A stretch of DNA of 64,000 nucleotides from Propionibacterium australiense. Lineage in GTDB: Bacteria > Actinomycetota > Actinomycetes > Propionibacteriales > Propionibacteriaceae. The stretch covers positions 1 through 64,000 of the forward strand of contig NZ_RCIV01000007.1 in the NCBI RefSeq assembly GCF_003666605.1, in the 5' to 3' direction. A model generated the notes under the pieces. The model worked only from the letters and a program-made list of their open reading frames with translations, was not told where the DNA came from and did no database searches. Positions 1 through 9,424 of the stretch are shown piece by piece. The translations under genes were made by a program, and so were the position numbers. Each line of letters begins with the position of its first letter. The stretch's first letter is position 1.

Positions 1-68
1 TTAAGCCTTCCAGCGCCGATGGTACTGCACGCGCCAGCGTGTGGGAGAGTAGGAAACCGCCGCACACA
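1..68 (+). rRNA. rrf: 5S ribosomal RNA, 3' part only
   Basis: The window opens inside a 5S rRNA. The stretch AAGCCTTCCAGCGCCGATGG and the later GTGGGAGAGTAGG are the conserved 3' half of bacterial 5S rRNA, including the loop-E region. The 5' half lies before the window. The exact 3' end is uncertain by a few bases. The position just ahead of a strong terminator fits the last gene of an rRNA operon. Confidence 0.9.
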
Positions 69-78
69 ACCCTTCAAT

Positions 79-111
79 GGTGCCCCCGCCAGTGATCGTG
101 GCGGGGGCACC
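79..111 (+). terminator. rRNA operon terminator hairpin
   Basis: GGTGCCCCCGCC and GGCGGGGGCACC form a perfect 12-bp stem around a 9-nt loop, starting about 10 nt after the 5S rRNA. There is no clear U-tract, as is common in actinobacterial terminators. Confidence 0.85.
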
Positions 112-414
112 ACCACTTAACACGGGGCACTGTTTGACCACGGGACACTTTTGATGGGGCCTGCGAAAAGTGGCACAGCCTTCGTGTCCGGGGGCCAACC
201 TCACACGACCCTGACGAGGGGATGAGCCCAAGGCACCCCAGGGGGACGCACCACTCAACAGACCCGATGCCCCAAGGGCTTGGCCGTTGCCATGAGGCTG
301 TGCACGGTTCTGAGGAATGCGGGCCCGACGAGGGCGATGGCGTCATGGGTTCGACTCATCGTGGAGGGGACCATGCGCTGGGCCATCAGATACCGGCCGC
401 TAGCGTATGGTGTC
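112..414. other. Intergenic stretch with insertion-sequence-end-like bases
   Basis: No convincing gene lies here. Bases 122-175 contain GGGGCACTGTTTGACC, GGGACACTTTTG and the inverse-like CGAAAAGTGGCAC, which recall the terminal regions of some insertion sequences, but no transposase is present. Open frames crossing the region are poor and have no start signal. A TAGCGT hexamer at 401-406 could be the -10 of the downstream Nudix gene. Confidence 0.3.
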
Positions 415-990
415 ATGAACGTCGACGATGATCTCGAGCACCGCCCCTTCGTCACAGTCGAGCCCGCCGACCGCGTGATTCGTCGCCGCAGGGGCGCCAG
501 GGTGCTGGTCCTGGCAGGCGACCGGGTGCTCCTCGAACAGGACACCGACCCCGGGCTTCCCGAACTGACCTGGTGGGTCACCCCCGGTGGGGGAGTCGAC
601 AAGGGGGAGACCTTCGCGCGTGCAGCTGTACGCGAGCTGCGTGAGGAGACCGGTCTGATCGTCGGCGAGGAGGAGCTCATCGGACCCATCGCCCGGCGCC
701 TGACCCACCACGGCTACACCGATCAGGTTCTCGTACAGGCAGAGGAGTTCTTCGTCGTCCGCACCGAGCACTTCGAGGTGGACACCTCTGGCTACACGGC
801 AGAGGAGAGGAGAACCCTGCTGCACACCGCCTGGATGACCCGGGACGAGGTCGCGGCCGCCACCGTCTGGCCCAGCCGGATCCTCGAACTGTGGGATCTC
901 GGCCAGGGCGACTTCGTGGACCTGGGCGCGGTTGAGGAGTCGACGATACCGCTCACCGATGAGCAGCGGGTCTTCCTGAACCTGGCCTGA
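415..990 (+). CDS. Nudix hydrolase
   Basis: A 191-residue protein with a complete Nudix box beginning near residue 58: GGGVDKGETF followed by RELREETG, supplying the catalytic glutamates that bind Mg2+. Members of this family hydrolyse nucleoside diphosphates linked to another moiety; the substrate cannot be read from the sequence. I chose ATG 415 (MNVDDDLEHR) because the reading frame upstream to 280 has low-quality composition and the Nudix fold starts soon after. No Shine-Dalgarno precedes it, and a TAGCGT hexamer lies 8 nt upstream, so it may be leaderless. It stands alone between the rRNA operon and a convergent helicase gene, with 22 bp between their stops. Confidence 0.85.
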   Translation: MNVDDDLEHRPFVTVEPADRVIRRRRGARVLVLAGDRVLLEQDTDPGLPELTWWVTPGGGVDKGETFARAAVRELREETGLIVGEEELIGPIARRLTHHGYTDQVLVQAEEFFVVRTEHFEVDTSGYTAEERRTLLHTAWMTRDEVAAATVWPSRILELWDLGQGDFVDLGAVEESTIPLTDEQRVFLNLA

Positions 991-1012
991 GCGGCAGCGC
1001 CTGCGGCGGTTC

Positions 1013-2692
1013 TCAGCCCCGGCCCTCCAGCGCCACCTCGTCGGCGTCGATGATCCGGTAGGCGTAGCCCTGCTCGGTGAGGAATCGTTGCCGGTGCTGG
1101 GCGTAGTCGGCGTCCACGGTGTCACGGGCCACCACCGTGTAGAAGTGTGCCGCGTTGTCCCGTGCGTCGAGGCGACCGGGCAGCTGCTGTTTGGGTCGCA
1201 GCAACCGGCCGAGCCGCTGCGCCTCCTCCTGGCGCGAGCCGAAGGTGCCCGAGACCTGGATCGCCACTTGGGCCGCAGGCAGGTCGATGGAGAAGTTCGC
1301 CACCTTGCTCACCACGAGCAGGTCGATGGCGCCGGCACGGAACTCGTCGTAGATCCGTTCGCGGCTCCTCGTGCTCGTCCCGCCCGTGATGATCGGGCAG
1401 CCCAGGGCGTCGGCGAGTTCGGTGAGCTGGTCGACGTACTGGCCGATGACGAGAGTGGGCACGCCCCGGTGCACCTCGACGAGAGCGCGTACGACATCGA
1501 GCTTGGCGCTCGCCGTGGACGCCAGCCGGTACCGCACGTCGGCGTCCGCCAGCGCATAGGCCATCCGCATGTCCCCCGGTAGGTCGACCCGCACCTCGAT
1601 GCAATCGGCGGGCGCGATGTAGCCCTGGGCCTCGATCTGACGCCACGGGGCGTCGTAACGTTTGGGCCCGATGAGGCTGAAGACGTCGGCCTCATGGCCG
1701 TCCTCGCGGACGAGGGTGGCGGTGAGGCCCAGACGGCGGCGGGCCTGCAGATCCGCTGTCATCCGGAAGACCGGTGCCGGCAGCAGATGGACCTCGTCGT
1801 AGACGACCAGCCCCCAGTCGCGGGCGCTGAAGAGCTCGAGATTCGGGTGGATTCCGTTCCGCTTGGTCGTGATGACCTGGTAGGTGGCTATCGTCACCGG
1901 ACGGATCTGCTTCTTCGCGCCCGAGTACTCGCCGATCTCGTCCGCCGTGAGGCTCGTCCGAGCGAGGAGTTCGGCCCGCCACTGGCGAGCCGAGACGGTG
2001 TTCGTCACCAGGATGAGCGTCGTCGCGCCCGCCAGCGCCATCGCGGCCGCGCCGACGATCGTCTTGCCGGCCCCGCAGGGCAGGACGACGACGCCGGAGC
2101 CGCCCTCCCAGAAGGCCTTCGCCGCCTCGTCCTGGTAGGCCCGCAGCTTCCAGCCGTCCTCGGCGAGCGAGATCGGATGGGCCTCGCCGTCCACGTAGCC
2201 GGCGACGTCCTCGGCCGGCCAGCCCAGTTTGAGCAGCGCCTGCTTGAGCCGGCCCCGTTCGGACGGGTGGACGAGCACCGTCGTCGTGTCGATGGCCTGC
2301 CCCAGCAGGCCCCTGGTCCGTGCGCTGCGGCGTACCTGCGTCAGGACGGCCTCGTCGGTCGAGGTGAGGACCAGCCCGTGCGCGGGGTCCTTGTCGATGC
2401 GCAGCACCCCGTAGCGGCCCATCGTCTCGGCGATCTCGATGAGCAGGGCCGATGGCACCGGGTACCTGGAGTAGGTGAGCAGCGCATGAACGATCTGCTC
2501 GGCGTCGTGGCCGGCCGCCCGGGCATTCCACAGCCCCAGCGGGGTCAGGCGGTAGGTGTGGACGTGCTCTGGGGCGCGCTCCAGTTCGGCGAAGGGAGCG
2601 ATCGCGGCGCGGGCGTCGTCGGCCAGCGGATGCGCGAGCTCGAGCAGCACGGTGCGATCGGACTGGACGATCAAGGGGCCGTCATTGTTCAT
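1013..2692 (-). CDS. XPB/Rad25-type DEAD-like DNA helicase
   Basis: A 559-residue superfamily 2 helicase like the XPB homologues of mycobacteria, which are 3'-5' DNA helicases tied to nucleotide excision repair. An N-terminal helicase-associated domain (about residues 60-160) precedes Walker A in LPCGAGKTIVG (near 207), the DEVH box in VVYDEVHLLPAP (near 300), the SAT-like LTATLVRED and a C-terminal motif VI, QEEAQRLGRLLRPK. A CATACT hexamer at 2701-2706 on the opposite strand lies 8 nt before this ATG and 5 nt before an alternative GTG at 2695, so the message may be leaderless. It is transcribed toward the Nudix gene. A protein with a related helicase-associated domain is encoded at 7250-9424. 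Confidence 0.92.
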   Translation of the reverse strand: MNNDGPLIVQSDRTVLLELAHPLADDARAAIAPFAELERAPEHVHTYRLTPLGLWNARAAGHDAEQIVHALLTYSRYPVPSALLIEIAETMGRYGVLRIDKDPAHGLVLTSTDEAVLTQVRRSARTRGLLGQAIDTTTVLVHPSERGRLKQALLKLGWPAEDVAGYVDGEAHPISLAEDGWKLRAYQDEAAKAFWEGGSGVVVLPCGAGKTIVGAAAMALAGATTLILVTNTVSARQWRAELLARTSLTADEIGEYSGAKKQIRPVTIATYQVITTKRNGIHPNLELFSARDWGLVVYDEVHLLPAPVFRMTADLQARRRLGLTATLVREDGHEADVFSLIGPKRYDAPWRQIEAQGYIAPADCIEVRVDLPGDMRMAYALADADVRYRLASTASAKLDVVRALVEVHRGVPTLVIGQYVDQLTELADALGCPIITGGTSTRSRERIYDEFRAGAIDLLVVSKVANFSIDLPAAQVAIQVSGTFGSRQEEAQRLGRLLRPKQQLPGRLDARDNAAHFYTVVARDTVDADYAQHRQRFLTEQGYAYRIIDADEVALEGRG

Positions 2693-2907
2693 CACTGTTC
2701 AGTATGCGTCCCCGCCGCAAGCCGGGAACGCCCCGTCGGGGTGCTCGCCGTGCAGTGCCACGGCCCACGTCTCCTGCCGGCGGCGCCGGGCCGGGGCGCC
2801 CTCGGCGGGGACCTCCTGCCGGCACGGGCAGGATGCTCGTGCGGGCGCCGCGCGGAGGACGCGGGTCGGGCCGCCAGCCGACCATGGGGTAGCGCCGTGC
2901 CCAGGGG

Positions 2908-4629
2908 TCAGCCGTGCGGCACCGTCAGCTGCCTGGGCAGGCAGCTGTTGAGCAGCGCATCGCCTGACAGGTTCGGGTAGAGGCTGGAGCAGACCGCCAG
3001 CCCGGCGTCATAGCTGTCGATGCCCCCGGGGTCGGCGATGGTCACCCAGGTGTCCTCGGGCAGCGAGAAGATCTGCTTGCCGAAGTCACCGCCCTTGAGC
3101 AGGAGCATGGAGTGGATGCCGTGGGCCGCCGCGTACTGGACGTTCTCCTGGTACCTGTCGTAGATGTCGGGAAGCGTGAAGGTGTGCGAACCGTCGGCCG
3201 TGGTCTGCTGCGGGTCGTAGATGCCCTCGTACTTGCTGTCGATCTGCAGCACCCAGCGGCCGTCGAGCACCAGGTTCTGCATGCTGCGGCTGCGCGCGTC
3301 GTTCAGCTCGTTGAGGGCGTGGGTGCGTTCGTCGACACTGGGTGTCGGGGTGGGGGTCGGGGTCGGTGTCTCGCTGGTGGCCGAGGTGGAGGGCTCGGGG
3401 GAAGCCGGTTCCTCCGCATTGTCGCGGTCCTTGAACAGGACGATGCCGATGACGATCGCGGCCACGAGCAACGTGGCCAGGGCGATGATGATCGCCGTCT
3501 TGACGCCGCCGCCCCTGCCTGGTTTCTGGCCGGGGACGGACTGGGAGACGCCGTTCGGGGGATAGCCGGGCTGCACGTGCGGGAAACCGATCGCGCTCAG
3601 CCCGTTCGCGTTCGTGACCGGCCATGCCGGCGTACCGGTCGTCGCCGCGCCGCTGGCCCAGCCCGAGGCGCCGGTGCTCTGACCGGTCCCGCTGCCGAGC
3701 ATCGTCGCGGCCAGCCCGGGGGCCAGCACGGTGTTGCTGGGGGCATCGACCGGGACGGGAGGCGGAGGAGTGCGCAGGGGCGTCAGAGCTGGCAGCTCCA
3801 GCGTCTGGTCGCTCGCCTCGCGGAGGGCATGCGCAGCCTGGGCGGCCGACTCGGGGCGGCGGGAGGGATCCTTGCGGGTCAGCCAGACCAGGATGTCCCA
3901 GATCCGGTCGTCCAGGCCGTCCGGCCGGCCCGGGTCGAAACTCAGCTGCGCCTGCATCGCCGCCGCCGGGTTCCGGTCTGCGAAGGGGGTGACGCCGGTG
4001 GCCAGTTCGTAGAGCATGATGCCGAGCGAGTAGAGATCGCTGGCCGGCGTCGGTGTCTGGTTCATGAGGAGCTCGGGCGCCATGTAGTGCGGGGTACCGG
4101 CGACCATCGTCGGGTTGGCGGCGCCGAGACCGGTCTCGGTCAGGCGGGAGACCCCGAAGTCGGTGATGCGGGGGACGAGTTCGGTGCCGGTCTCGTCGAC
4201 GAGGACATTGGCGGGTTTCATGTCACGGTGGACGATGTGCTGCTCGTGGATCGCCTGCAGCCCCTCGGCCAGTTCTGCGCACACCAGGGCGGCGTCGGAC
4301 TGGGTGAAGGTTCCCGCTGCCTTGAGCATCTGACGCAGATCGGGGCCCTCGACGATGTCCATGATGATCGCCAGGGTCTCCCCCTCGACGACGAGGTCGT
4401 GCACGCCGACGACATTGGGATGATCCACGCTCAGCAGCAGATTGCGCTCGGCGACGAAGCGCTTCACCATCTCGCTGTTCCCGCTGATGTCAGGGCGGAG
4501 GATCTTCGCCGCGAAGAGATGTCCCTCGGCGTCCTTGGCGCGCCAGACCTCGCCCATTGCACCATCGTTGATGTGGGACACCAGCCTGTAGCGGCTTCCC
4601 AGGGGCTCGTCGGGGCTGTGCGTCGTCAC
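2908..4629 (-). CDS. Membrane-bound Ser/Thr protein kinase (PknB/PknF-like)
   Basis: A 573-residue Hanks-type kinase with every catalytic element visible: glycine loop NDGAMGEVW, lysine in FAAKIL (near residue 42), HRDMKPANVL, DFGVSRL and MAPELL. A Pro/Thr-rich juxtamembrane linker leads to one transmembrane helix (IIIALATLLVAAIVIGIVLF) and then a PTPTPTP spacer and an extracellular domain of about 130 residues containing two late cysteines; no PASTA repeats are seen. GTG 4629 was chosen because GGAGAGG sits 5 nt upstream. It diverges from the FHA-ABC exporter at 4787. In Mycobacterium tuberculosis PknF sits beside and phosphorylates the FHA-ABC protein Rv1747, so the neighbour is the likely substrate here (inference). 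Confidence 0.93.
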   Translation of the reverse strand: MTTHSPDEPLGSRYRLVSHINDGAMGEVWRAKDAEGHLFAAKILRPDISGNSEMVKRFVAERNLLLSVDHPNVVGVHDLVVEGETLAIIMDIVEGPDLRQMLKAAGTFTQSDAALVCAELAEGLQAIHEQHIVHRDMKPANVLVDETGTELVPRITDFGVSRLTETGLGAANPTMVAGTPHYMAPELLMNQTPTPASDLYSLGIMLYELATGVTPFADRNPAAAMQAQLSFDPGRPDGLDDRIWDILVWLTRKDPSRRPESAAQAAHALREASDQTLELPALTPLRTPPPPVPVDAPSNTVLAPGLAATMLGSGTGQSTGASGWASGAATTGTPAWPVTNANGLSAIGFPHVQPGYPPNGVSQSVPGQKPGRGGGVKTAIIIALATLLVAAIVIGIVLFKDRDNAEEPASPEPSTSATSETPTPTPTPTPSVDERTHALNELNDARSRSMQNLVLDGRWVLQIDSKYEGIYDPQQTTADGSHTFTLPDIYDRYQENVQYAAAHGIHSMLLLKGGDFGKQIFSLPEDTWVTIADPGGIDSYDAGLAVCSSLYPNLSGDALLNSCLPRQLTVPHG

Positions 4630-4786
4630 GGTGCCTCTCCGTGGGGTGGGATACTGATGGGTGTGTCTGTGCCACCGAGGTCGCACAGACGAGCGCTGTC
4701 AGGCGCCCCCTGACATAGTACGGTAGAGCAACTCAGGGACGACAGGGGTGGAGACCGCAGCGTCCCACCGGCAGGAAGTGACAGGA

Positions 4787-7243
4787 ATGAACGGACCCGC
4801 GTGGCGGGACGATGAGACGGTCGCTGTCGTCGCGGCAGGTCCGGTCCGGTACCCGCTCGTCGCGGGAGCGACCATCAGGATCGGCCGTGATCCGGTTTGC
4901 GACATCGTCGTGAACCATCCGCTCGCCTCGCGCCGCCACGCCCAGATCAGTGCCGACCACTCGGGCGTTGTCCTGGTCCGCGACCTGGGCAGCGCCAACG
5001 GCAGTTTCGTGGCCGGTCGGCGCGTCTCGGAGTTCGCCGTCGCCGAGGGCAGCGTGCTCAACCTCGGTGCGGTCGACGGCCCGGCCGTCACCATCACGCG
5101 CAGCCCGGTGCCGTCCGCGATGGAGAAGCAGCCCCCGGGCGGGGCCCGTCCCGACTCGCTCATTCCGCTGACGACCGTCCCGGCCGGGGCTGACGGACCG
5201 GACCGGCGAACCATGCGACACGGGCCGCTGAACCCGGTCACAGCGGTGGGGACGGGGGCGATCGGGGCCGTTCGCGACCCGGCCGCCGGTGCCGGGCCGG
5301 GCGAGACCGTGCTCGTCACCGCGGACCGGGTGGCCCGCGGTGAGACGATCACCATCGGCAGGGCGCCCTCGAACACCATCGTGCTGGACGATCCACTCGT
5401 CTCCCGCCACCACGCGCGCCTGACCGGCAGCCCCCAGGAGGGCTACCGCGTCGAGGACCGCTCCAGCCTCAACGGCGTCCAGATCAACGGCCGTCCCGCG
5501 CCGAGCGGCAGCATCTTCCGGGCCGGCGACCTGCTCGGTGTCGGTCGCACCACGCTGCTCATCAGCGACGGGCGCATCGTCACGCCCGAGCCCGCCCAGA
5601 CGGCGCTCATCGCCGACGAGCTGGGATTCGACATCAAGAGCCATGGCGAGCGCAAGGTCCTGCTCGACAAGGTGAGCTTCCAGGTGCAGGTGGGGGCACT
5701 GGTGGCGGTCATCGGCCCGTCCGGGGCCGGCAAGTCGACGCTGCTGCGCGCCATCACCGGTTCGCAGCCGGCCACCAGCGGCAGCGTCATCTACCGCGGC
5801 GCCGACCTGTACGAGAACTTCGCCAATCTGCGCCAGCGCATCGGCGTCGTCCCGCAGGATGACGTCGTCCATCGCAGGCTCACCGTTCGCAAGGCACTGC
5901 GGTACGCGGCCCAGCTGCGCCTGCCCGCCGACTACGACGCACAGGCCCGTGAGCACGAGGTCGACCGCGTCATCGGCGATCTCGGCCTGACCGAGCACGC
6001 CGACACCCTCATCAGCCGTATCTCCGGCGGCCAGCGCAAGCGCGTCTCGGTGGCCCTCGAACTGCTCACCCAACCCGAACTGCTGCTCCTCGACGAACCC
6101 ACATCGGGGCTCGACCCGGGAATGGACAAGTCCGTCATGGAACTGCTGCGCGCCCAGGCCGATGGCGGCCGGGCGGTGCTCGTCGTGACCCACAGCACCG
6201 ACAACCTCGCACTGTGCGACCAGGTACTCATCCTGGCCCCCGGCGGAGGAGTCGCCTACTTCGGCCCGCCGTCGGAGGTACTCGGCTACTTCGGTGCTGC
6301 GCGCTACGCGGAGGTCTTCCAGTCGCTGTCGGACGACCCGGCCCGGCACATCGGCCGGTACCGTCAGTTGCATCCGAGCACGCCGGCCCCGGCACCCACC
6401 TCCACACCGGAGATGACCAGCCCCCCGCGGCTGCGGCGGGGCCGCCAGTGGCGCACGCTCATCTCGCGTCAGCTCGCCGTCATCGTCTCGGACCGCTCGT
6501 ACGCGGTCTCGACGCTCCTCCTGCCGATCATCGTCGGGCTGATGGCACTGGCCATTCCCGGTGAGGGCGGGTTCGGCCGCCCCGGCCCCGACAACCCCGG
6601 GGAGCCCAATCAGCTGCTCGTCATCATCACCGTCGGCGCCGGGTTCATGGGCATGGCGGCCACCATTCGCGAACTGATCGGCGAACGGGCCATCTTCCTG
6701 CGAGAACGCGCCGTGGGCCTGTCACCGGTGATCTACACGGGCGCGAAGATCTTCGTGCTGTTCATGCTGACACTCATCCAGAGCACGCTGCTGGTGTCCG
6801 TCGTGCGGCTCGGCAAGAGCGGCCCGGGGGACGGGATCTGGGCGGACGGCACCATCGAACTGGCCATTGCCGCATTCGGCACGGCCTTCGCGTCGGGCAT
6901 GATCGGCCTGCTCCTGTCAGCAGTCGTCACCAGCTCCGAGCAGACGATGCCGGCCCTGGTCATCGCGGTGATGGCCCAGCTCGTGCTGTGCGGCGGCCTC
7001 ATCGAGGTCACCGGGCGTTCGGTGATGGAGATCGTCGCGGCCATCGCGCCGAGCCGATGGGGTTACGGGCAGGCCGCGGCGACGATGGATCTGCGCCGGC
7101 TCAATCCGCAGGTCGCCGATGACCCGCTGTGGGAACACGCCCTCGGCGTGTGGCTGCACGGGCTCATCGGCCTGGTCACGATCAGTGTCGTCGCCGGCGT
7201 GCTGACCCTCGTGCGCCTCACGCGGCAGCGGTCATCGGTCTGA
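4787..7243 (+). CDS. ABC exporter with two N-terminal FHA domains (Rv1747-like)
   Basis: An 818-residue half-transporter. FHA domain 1 (about residues 15-95) has IGRDPVCDIVV and SRRHAQI. FHA domain 2 (about 165-245) has IGRAPSNTIVLDDPLVSRHH and SSLNGVQING. The ATPase follows with Walker A GPSGAGKST, signature SGGQRKRVSVALE and Walker B LLLLDEPTSGLD. The C-terminus is an ABC2-type membrane domain with about six helices. FHA domains bind phosphothreonine, so activity is probably set by the divergent kinase at 2908-4629. ATG 4787 has GGAAG 9 nt upstream; an in-frame GTG at 4748 is possible. In the mycobacterial homologue the export cargo is a cell-envelope lipid; the cargo here is unknown. Confidence 0.93.
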   Translation: MNGPAWRDDETVAVVAAGPVRYPLVAGATIRIGRDPVCDIVVNHPLASRRHAQISADHSGVVLVRDLGSANGSFVAGRRVSEFAVAEGSVLNLGAVDGPAVTITRSPVPSAMEKQPPGGARPDSLIPLTTVPAGADGPDRRTMRHGPLNPVTAVGTGAIGAVRDPAAGAGPGETVLVTADRVARGETITIGRAPSNTIVLDDPLVSRHHARLTGSPQEGYRVEDRSSLNGVQINGRPAPSGSIFRAGDLLGVGRTTLLISDGRIVTPEPAQTALIADELGFDIKSHGERKVLLDKVSFQVQVGALVAVIGPSGAGKSTLLRAITGSQPATSGSVIYRGADLYENFANLRQRIGVVPQDDVVHRRLTVRKALRYAAQLRLPADYDAQAREHEVDRVIGDLGLTEHADTLISRISGGQRKRVSVALELLTQPELLLLDEPTSGLDPGMDKSVMELLRAQADGGRAVLVVTHSTDNLALCDQVLILAPGGGVAYFGPPSEVLGYFGAARYAEVFQSLSDDPARHIGRYRQLHPSTPAPAPTSTPEMTSPPRLRRGRQWRTLISRQLAVIVSDRSYAVSTLLLPIIVGLMALAIPGEGGFGRPGPDNPGEPNQLLVIITVGAGFMGMAATIRELIGERAIFLRERAVGLSPVIYTGAKIFVLFMLTLIQSTLLVSVVRLGKSGPGDGIWADGTIELAIAAFGTAFASGMIGLLLSAVVTSSEQTMPALVIAVMAQLVLCGGLIEVTGRSVMEIVAAIAPSRWGYGQAAATMDLRRLNPQVADDPLWEHALGVWLHGLIGLVTISVVAGVLTLVRLTRQRSSV

Positions 7244-7249
7244 CCGGCT

Positions 7250-9424
7250 TCAGCCCTGCTCCGCCACGCCCGGCCCGACCCAGGTGATCCGGGCCAGCGG
7301 CAGGTCGATCCGTCCGGCTGCGCGGCGCACCAGGTGCGCCACTCCTGCGGACAGCGACAGCACCCGCATGAGGTGACGCTGCGGGGCGCCGTCACCGTCC
7401 ACCCAGCCGACCTCCACCCACGAGTCGGTGCCGTGTGCACCGGTCAGGGCGGAGAGGATCTGCTCGGCGCCCATGCCGCCCGATGTCTTCTGCGCCAGGG
7501 TCCGGGCCAGGCGCGCCACGTCGACGGACCTGCCGGCGGGCGTGGCGGGGGCGGGTGCCCTGCGGGGCGCGGGCGTCGTATAGGCCTCGCCGCTGGAACG
7601 TTCGGCGACCGGGGCGAGGCCCATGCCCCGGAGCATTGCGACGAGTTCGGCGGGTTCGGCGCTCGACGCGATGACGCCGGGCGCGAGCTCGCGCAGCCCG
7701 AGCTCCGCGGCGTTCGCGTCAGCCAGGATCGCCGCGGCCCCGCTCGGGTCCGCCACCTGGACGACCGCACCGACCGGGATGACCCGCACCGCGCCGTGGG
7801 CTCGTGCCGTGTCGGTGATGAGCGTCGACAGGGGATCCGGCAGCGGGGCCTCGGGGCCCCCGGCGCCGTGCTCGCGCAGCCAGCCGGTGATCGCCTCGGC
7901 CGACCAGCCGGCGTCCAGGGCACGGTTGATCGAGGCCCGGGTGAAACGGAAGGTCGCCGCCGCGCCGTGCGACTCGCGGTCGGCCAGTTCGCCGATCACG
8001 CGGGCCGTCTCGTGATCGAGTGGGGCCGGGGCGACTGCCGTCAGGTCCGACTGCATCAGCAGTGTGTCGCCGAAGTCGGCGAAACCAGGATCGGGCAACG
8101 CGGGCTCGGCCACGGCCCGGACGAGCACGGTCGTTCGGTCGAAGGCGAGCAGGCCGAGCCAGCGGGCCTCGGCGACGAGCTCGGCGGCGTACTGCCGCCA
8201 CAGCTCCTGGTGTTCGGCGCCGACCAGTCCCGGCCTGCGCCAGGCGAGTCGTTCGGCGAGGGAGTCCTCGTCCACGGCGGTGCCCGGCGCGGCGGTGGCC
8301 AGTTCGTCGAGGGCGGCGGTCCGCAGCGCCGCCGCCCGGGGCTGTGCGGCCCCGGGCCACCAGCCCAGCCCGGTCCAGGCCGTGGCCAGCGCGCGCCAGC
8401 GCCCGTACCCGGGATGGTCCAGGAAACTGTCGTACGCGGTCGTTGCCAGCCAGTTGCGAGAGTGGGCCACGAGCAGGCCGGCGTGCCGCACGAGCGCCAG
8501 CAGGAAGCGGCTCTCGCTCGGTTCGTCCTCGGTGCTCTCACCGAGAACGCGGGCGACGGCCGTCAGGTCGCGTTTGGACATCTCTCCGCTGGTCAGCGGC
8601 CTCGGGGTCCGGGTGCCTAGGTCGTCGAGCACCACCTCGACGTGGCTGATGAACTCCTGGGCCGATCCGATGGCTGCCCTGTCGAGCAGTTCCGGGCCGA
8701 GACTGGCGCCGAGCGCGCTGGATGATGCGGGCCAGTCGGGTACGTGGGCGGGCGGTACGGCCTGGACGAAAAGGCCCTTGCGCAGGTGCAGGGCGAGCTC
8801 GCGGGGGAGGACGACCTGGTCGGGGCCGGTCGGGGCCAGTAGCCCGTGGGCGAGCAGCAGATCCATCGTCGATTCGGCATCGGCGATGCTCACCGGGCGG
8901 TCCGCCCTGCGCACGGTGCCGTTCGGCGGTCCCCACTGCAGGCGGCTCAGGACTCGTGCCCCCTCCTCCCCGACCGCGTCCAGCCCGGCCAGGATGGCTT
9001 CCTCCGGCAGGGGCCTGGCCGAGGGCGCTGCCAGCCCGCACGGGTGGGGGCCGAAGACCGCCCGGGCCCCCTGGGTCAGGGTGACCGGCTCGCCCCAGGC
9101 GAGGGCCAGGTCGGTCAGCCGCGTGAGCGCCGCGGCTATCTCGTCGTCGTGCCCGCTCAGAGCGAGCGCCCCGGCCAGGTTCTCGACCGTGACCGCACCA
9201 CCACCGGCCTCCCACGCCGCCATGACGTGGGCGATGCACAGCACCCATGCGTCGAGGCCTTCGAGCGCGCGTGCCGCCGAGGAACGGGACGATGCCCGCT
9301 CGGCCAGTTCGGTGATGTCGCGTGGGGGCGGGCTGGTCAGGTCGGGGCGCGATCTCAGCAGGTGCTCGAGGGCCTGCGGTGTCCACTGCTGGAGGCTTGC
9401 TGCCAGCGAGCGGGGAGCGTTCAT
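7250..9424 (-). CDS. Helicase-associated domain protein (helicase C-terminal/XPB_2-like)
   Basis: A 724-residue protein rich in Ala and Leu with an N-terminal wing resembling actinobacterial 'helicase C-terminal domain' proteins and a late segment (IRVIPVGAVVQVADPSGAAAI and following) similar to the helicase-associated XPB_2 domain. No Walker A or DEAD box is visible, so it is probably not itself a helicase. ATG 9424 overlaps the TGA of the upstream gene (9421-10527) in an ATGA arrangement, indicating translational coupling. Its 3' end meets the FHA-ABC gene with 6 bp between stops. The function is inferred only from domain resemblance; it may be a partner or cofactor in DNA repair. Confidence 0.7.
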   Translation of the reverse strand: MNAPRSLAASLQQWTPQALEHLLRSRPDLTSPPPRDITELAERASSRSSAARALEGLDAWVLCIAHVMAAWEAGGGAVTVENLAGALALSGHDDEIAAALTRLTDLALAWGEPVTLTQGARAVFGPHPCGLAAPSARPLPEEAILAGLDAVGEEGARVLSRLQWGPPNGTVRRADRPVSIADAESTMDLLLAHGLLAPTGPDQVVLPRELALHLRKGLFVQAVPPAHVPDWPASSSALGASLGPELLDRAAIGSAQEFISHVEVVLDDLGTRTPRPLTSGEMSKRDLTAVARVLGESTEDEPSESRFLLALVRHAGLLVAHSRNWLATTAYDSFLDHPGYGRWRALATAWTGLGWWPGAAQPRAAALRTAALDELATAAPGTAVDEDSLAERLAWRRPGLVGAEHQELWRQYAAELVAEARWLGLLAFDRTTVLVRAVAEPALPDPGFADFGDTLLMQSDLTAVAPAPLDHETARVIGELADRESHGAAATFRFTRASINRALDAGWSAEAITGWLREHGAGGPEAPLPDPLSTLITDTARAHGAVRVIPVGAVVQVADPSGAAAILADANAAELGLRELAPGVIASSAEPAELVAMLRGMGLAPVAERSSGEAYTTPAPRRAPAPATPAGRSVDVARLARTLAQKTSGGMGAEQILSALTGAHGTDSWVEVGWVDGDGAPQRHLMRVLSLSAGVAHLVRRAAGRIDLPLARITWVGPGVAEQG

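Noticed and set aside
3112-4713. Plus-strand open frame opposite the kinase
   Set aside because: Compositional shadow of the kinase gene, with no family features.
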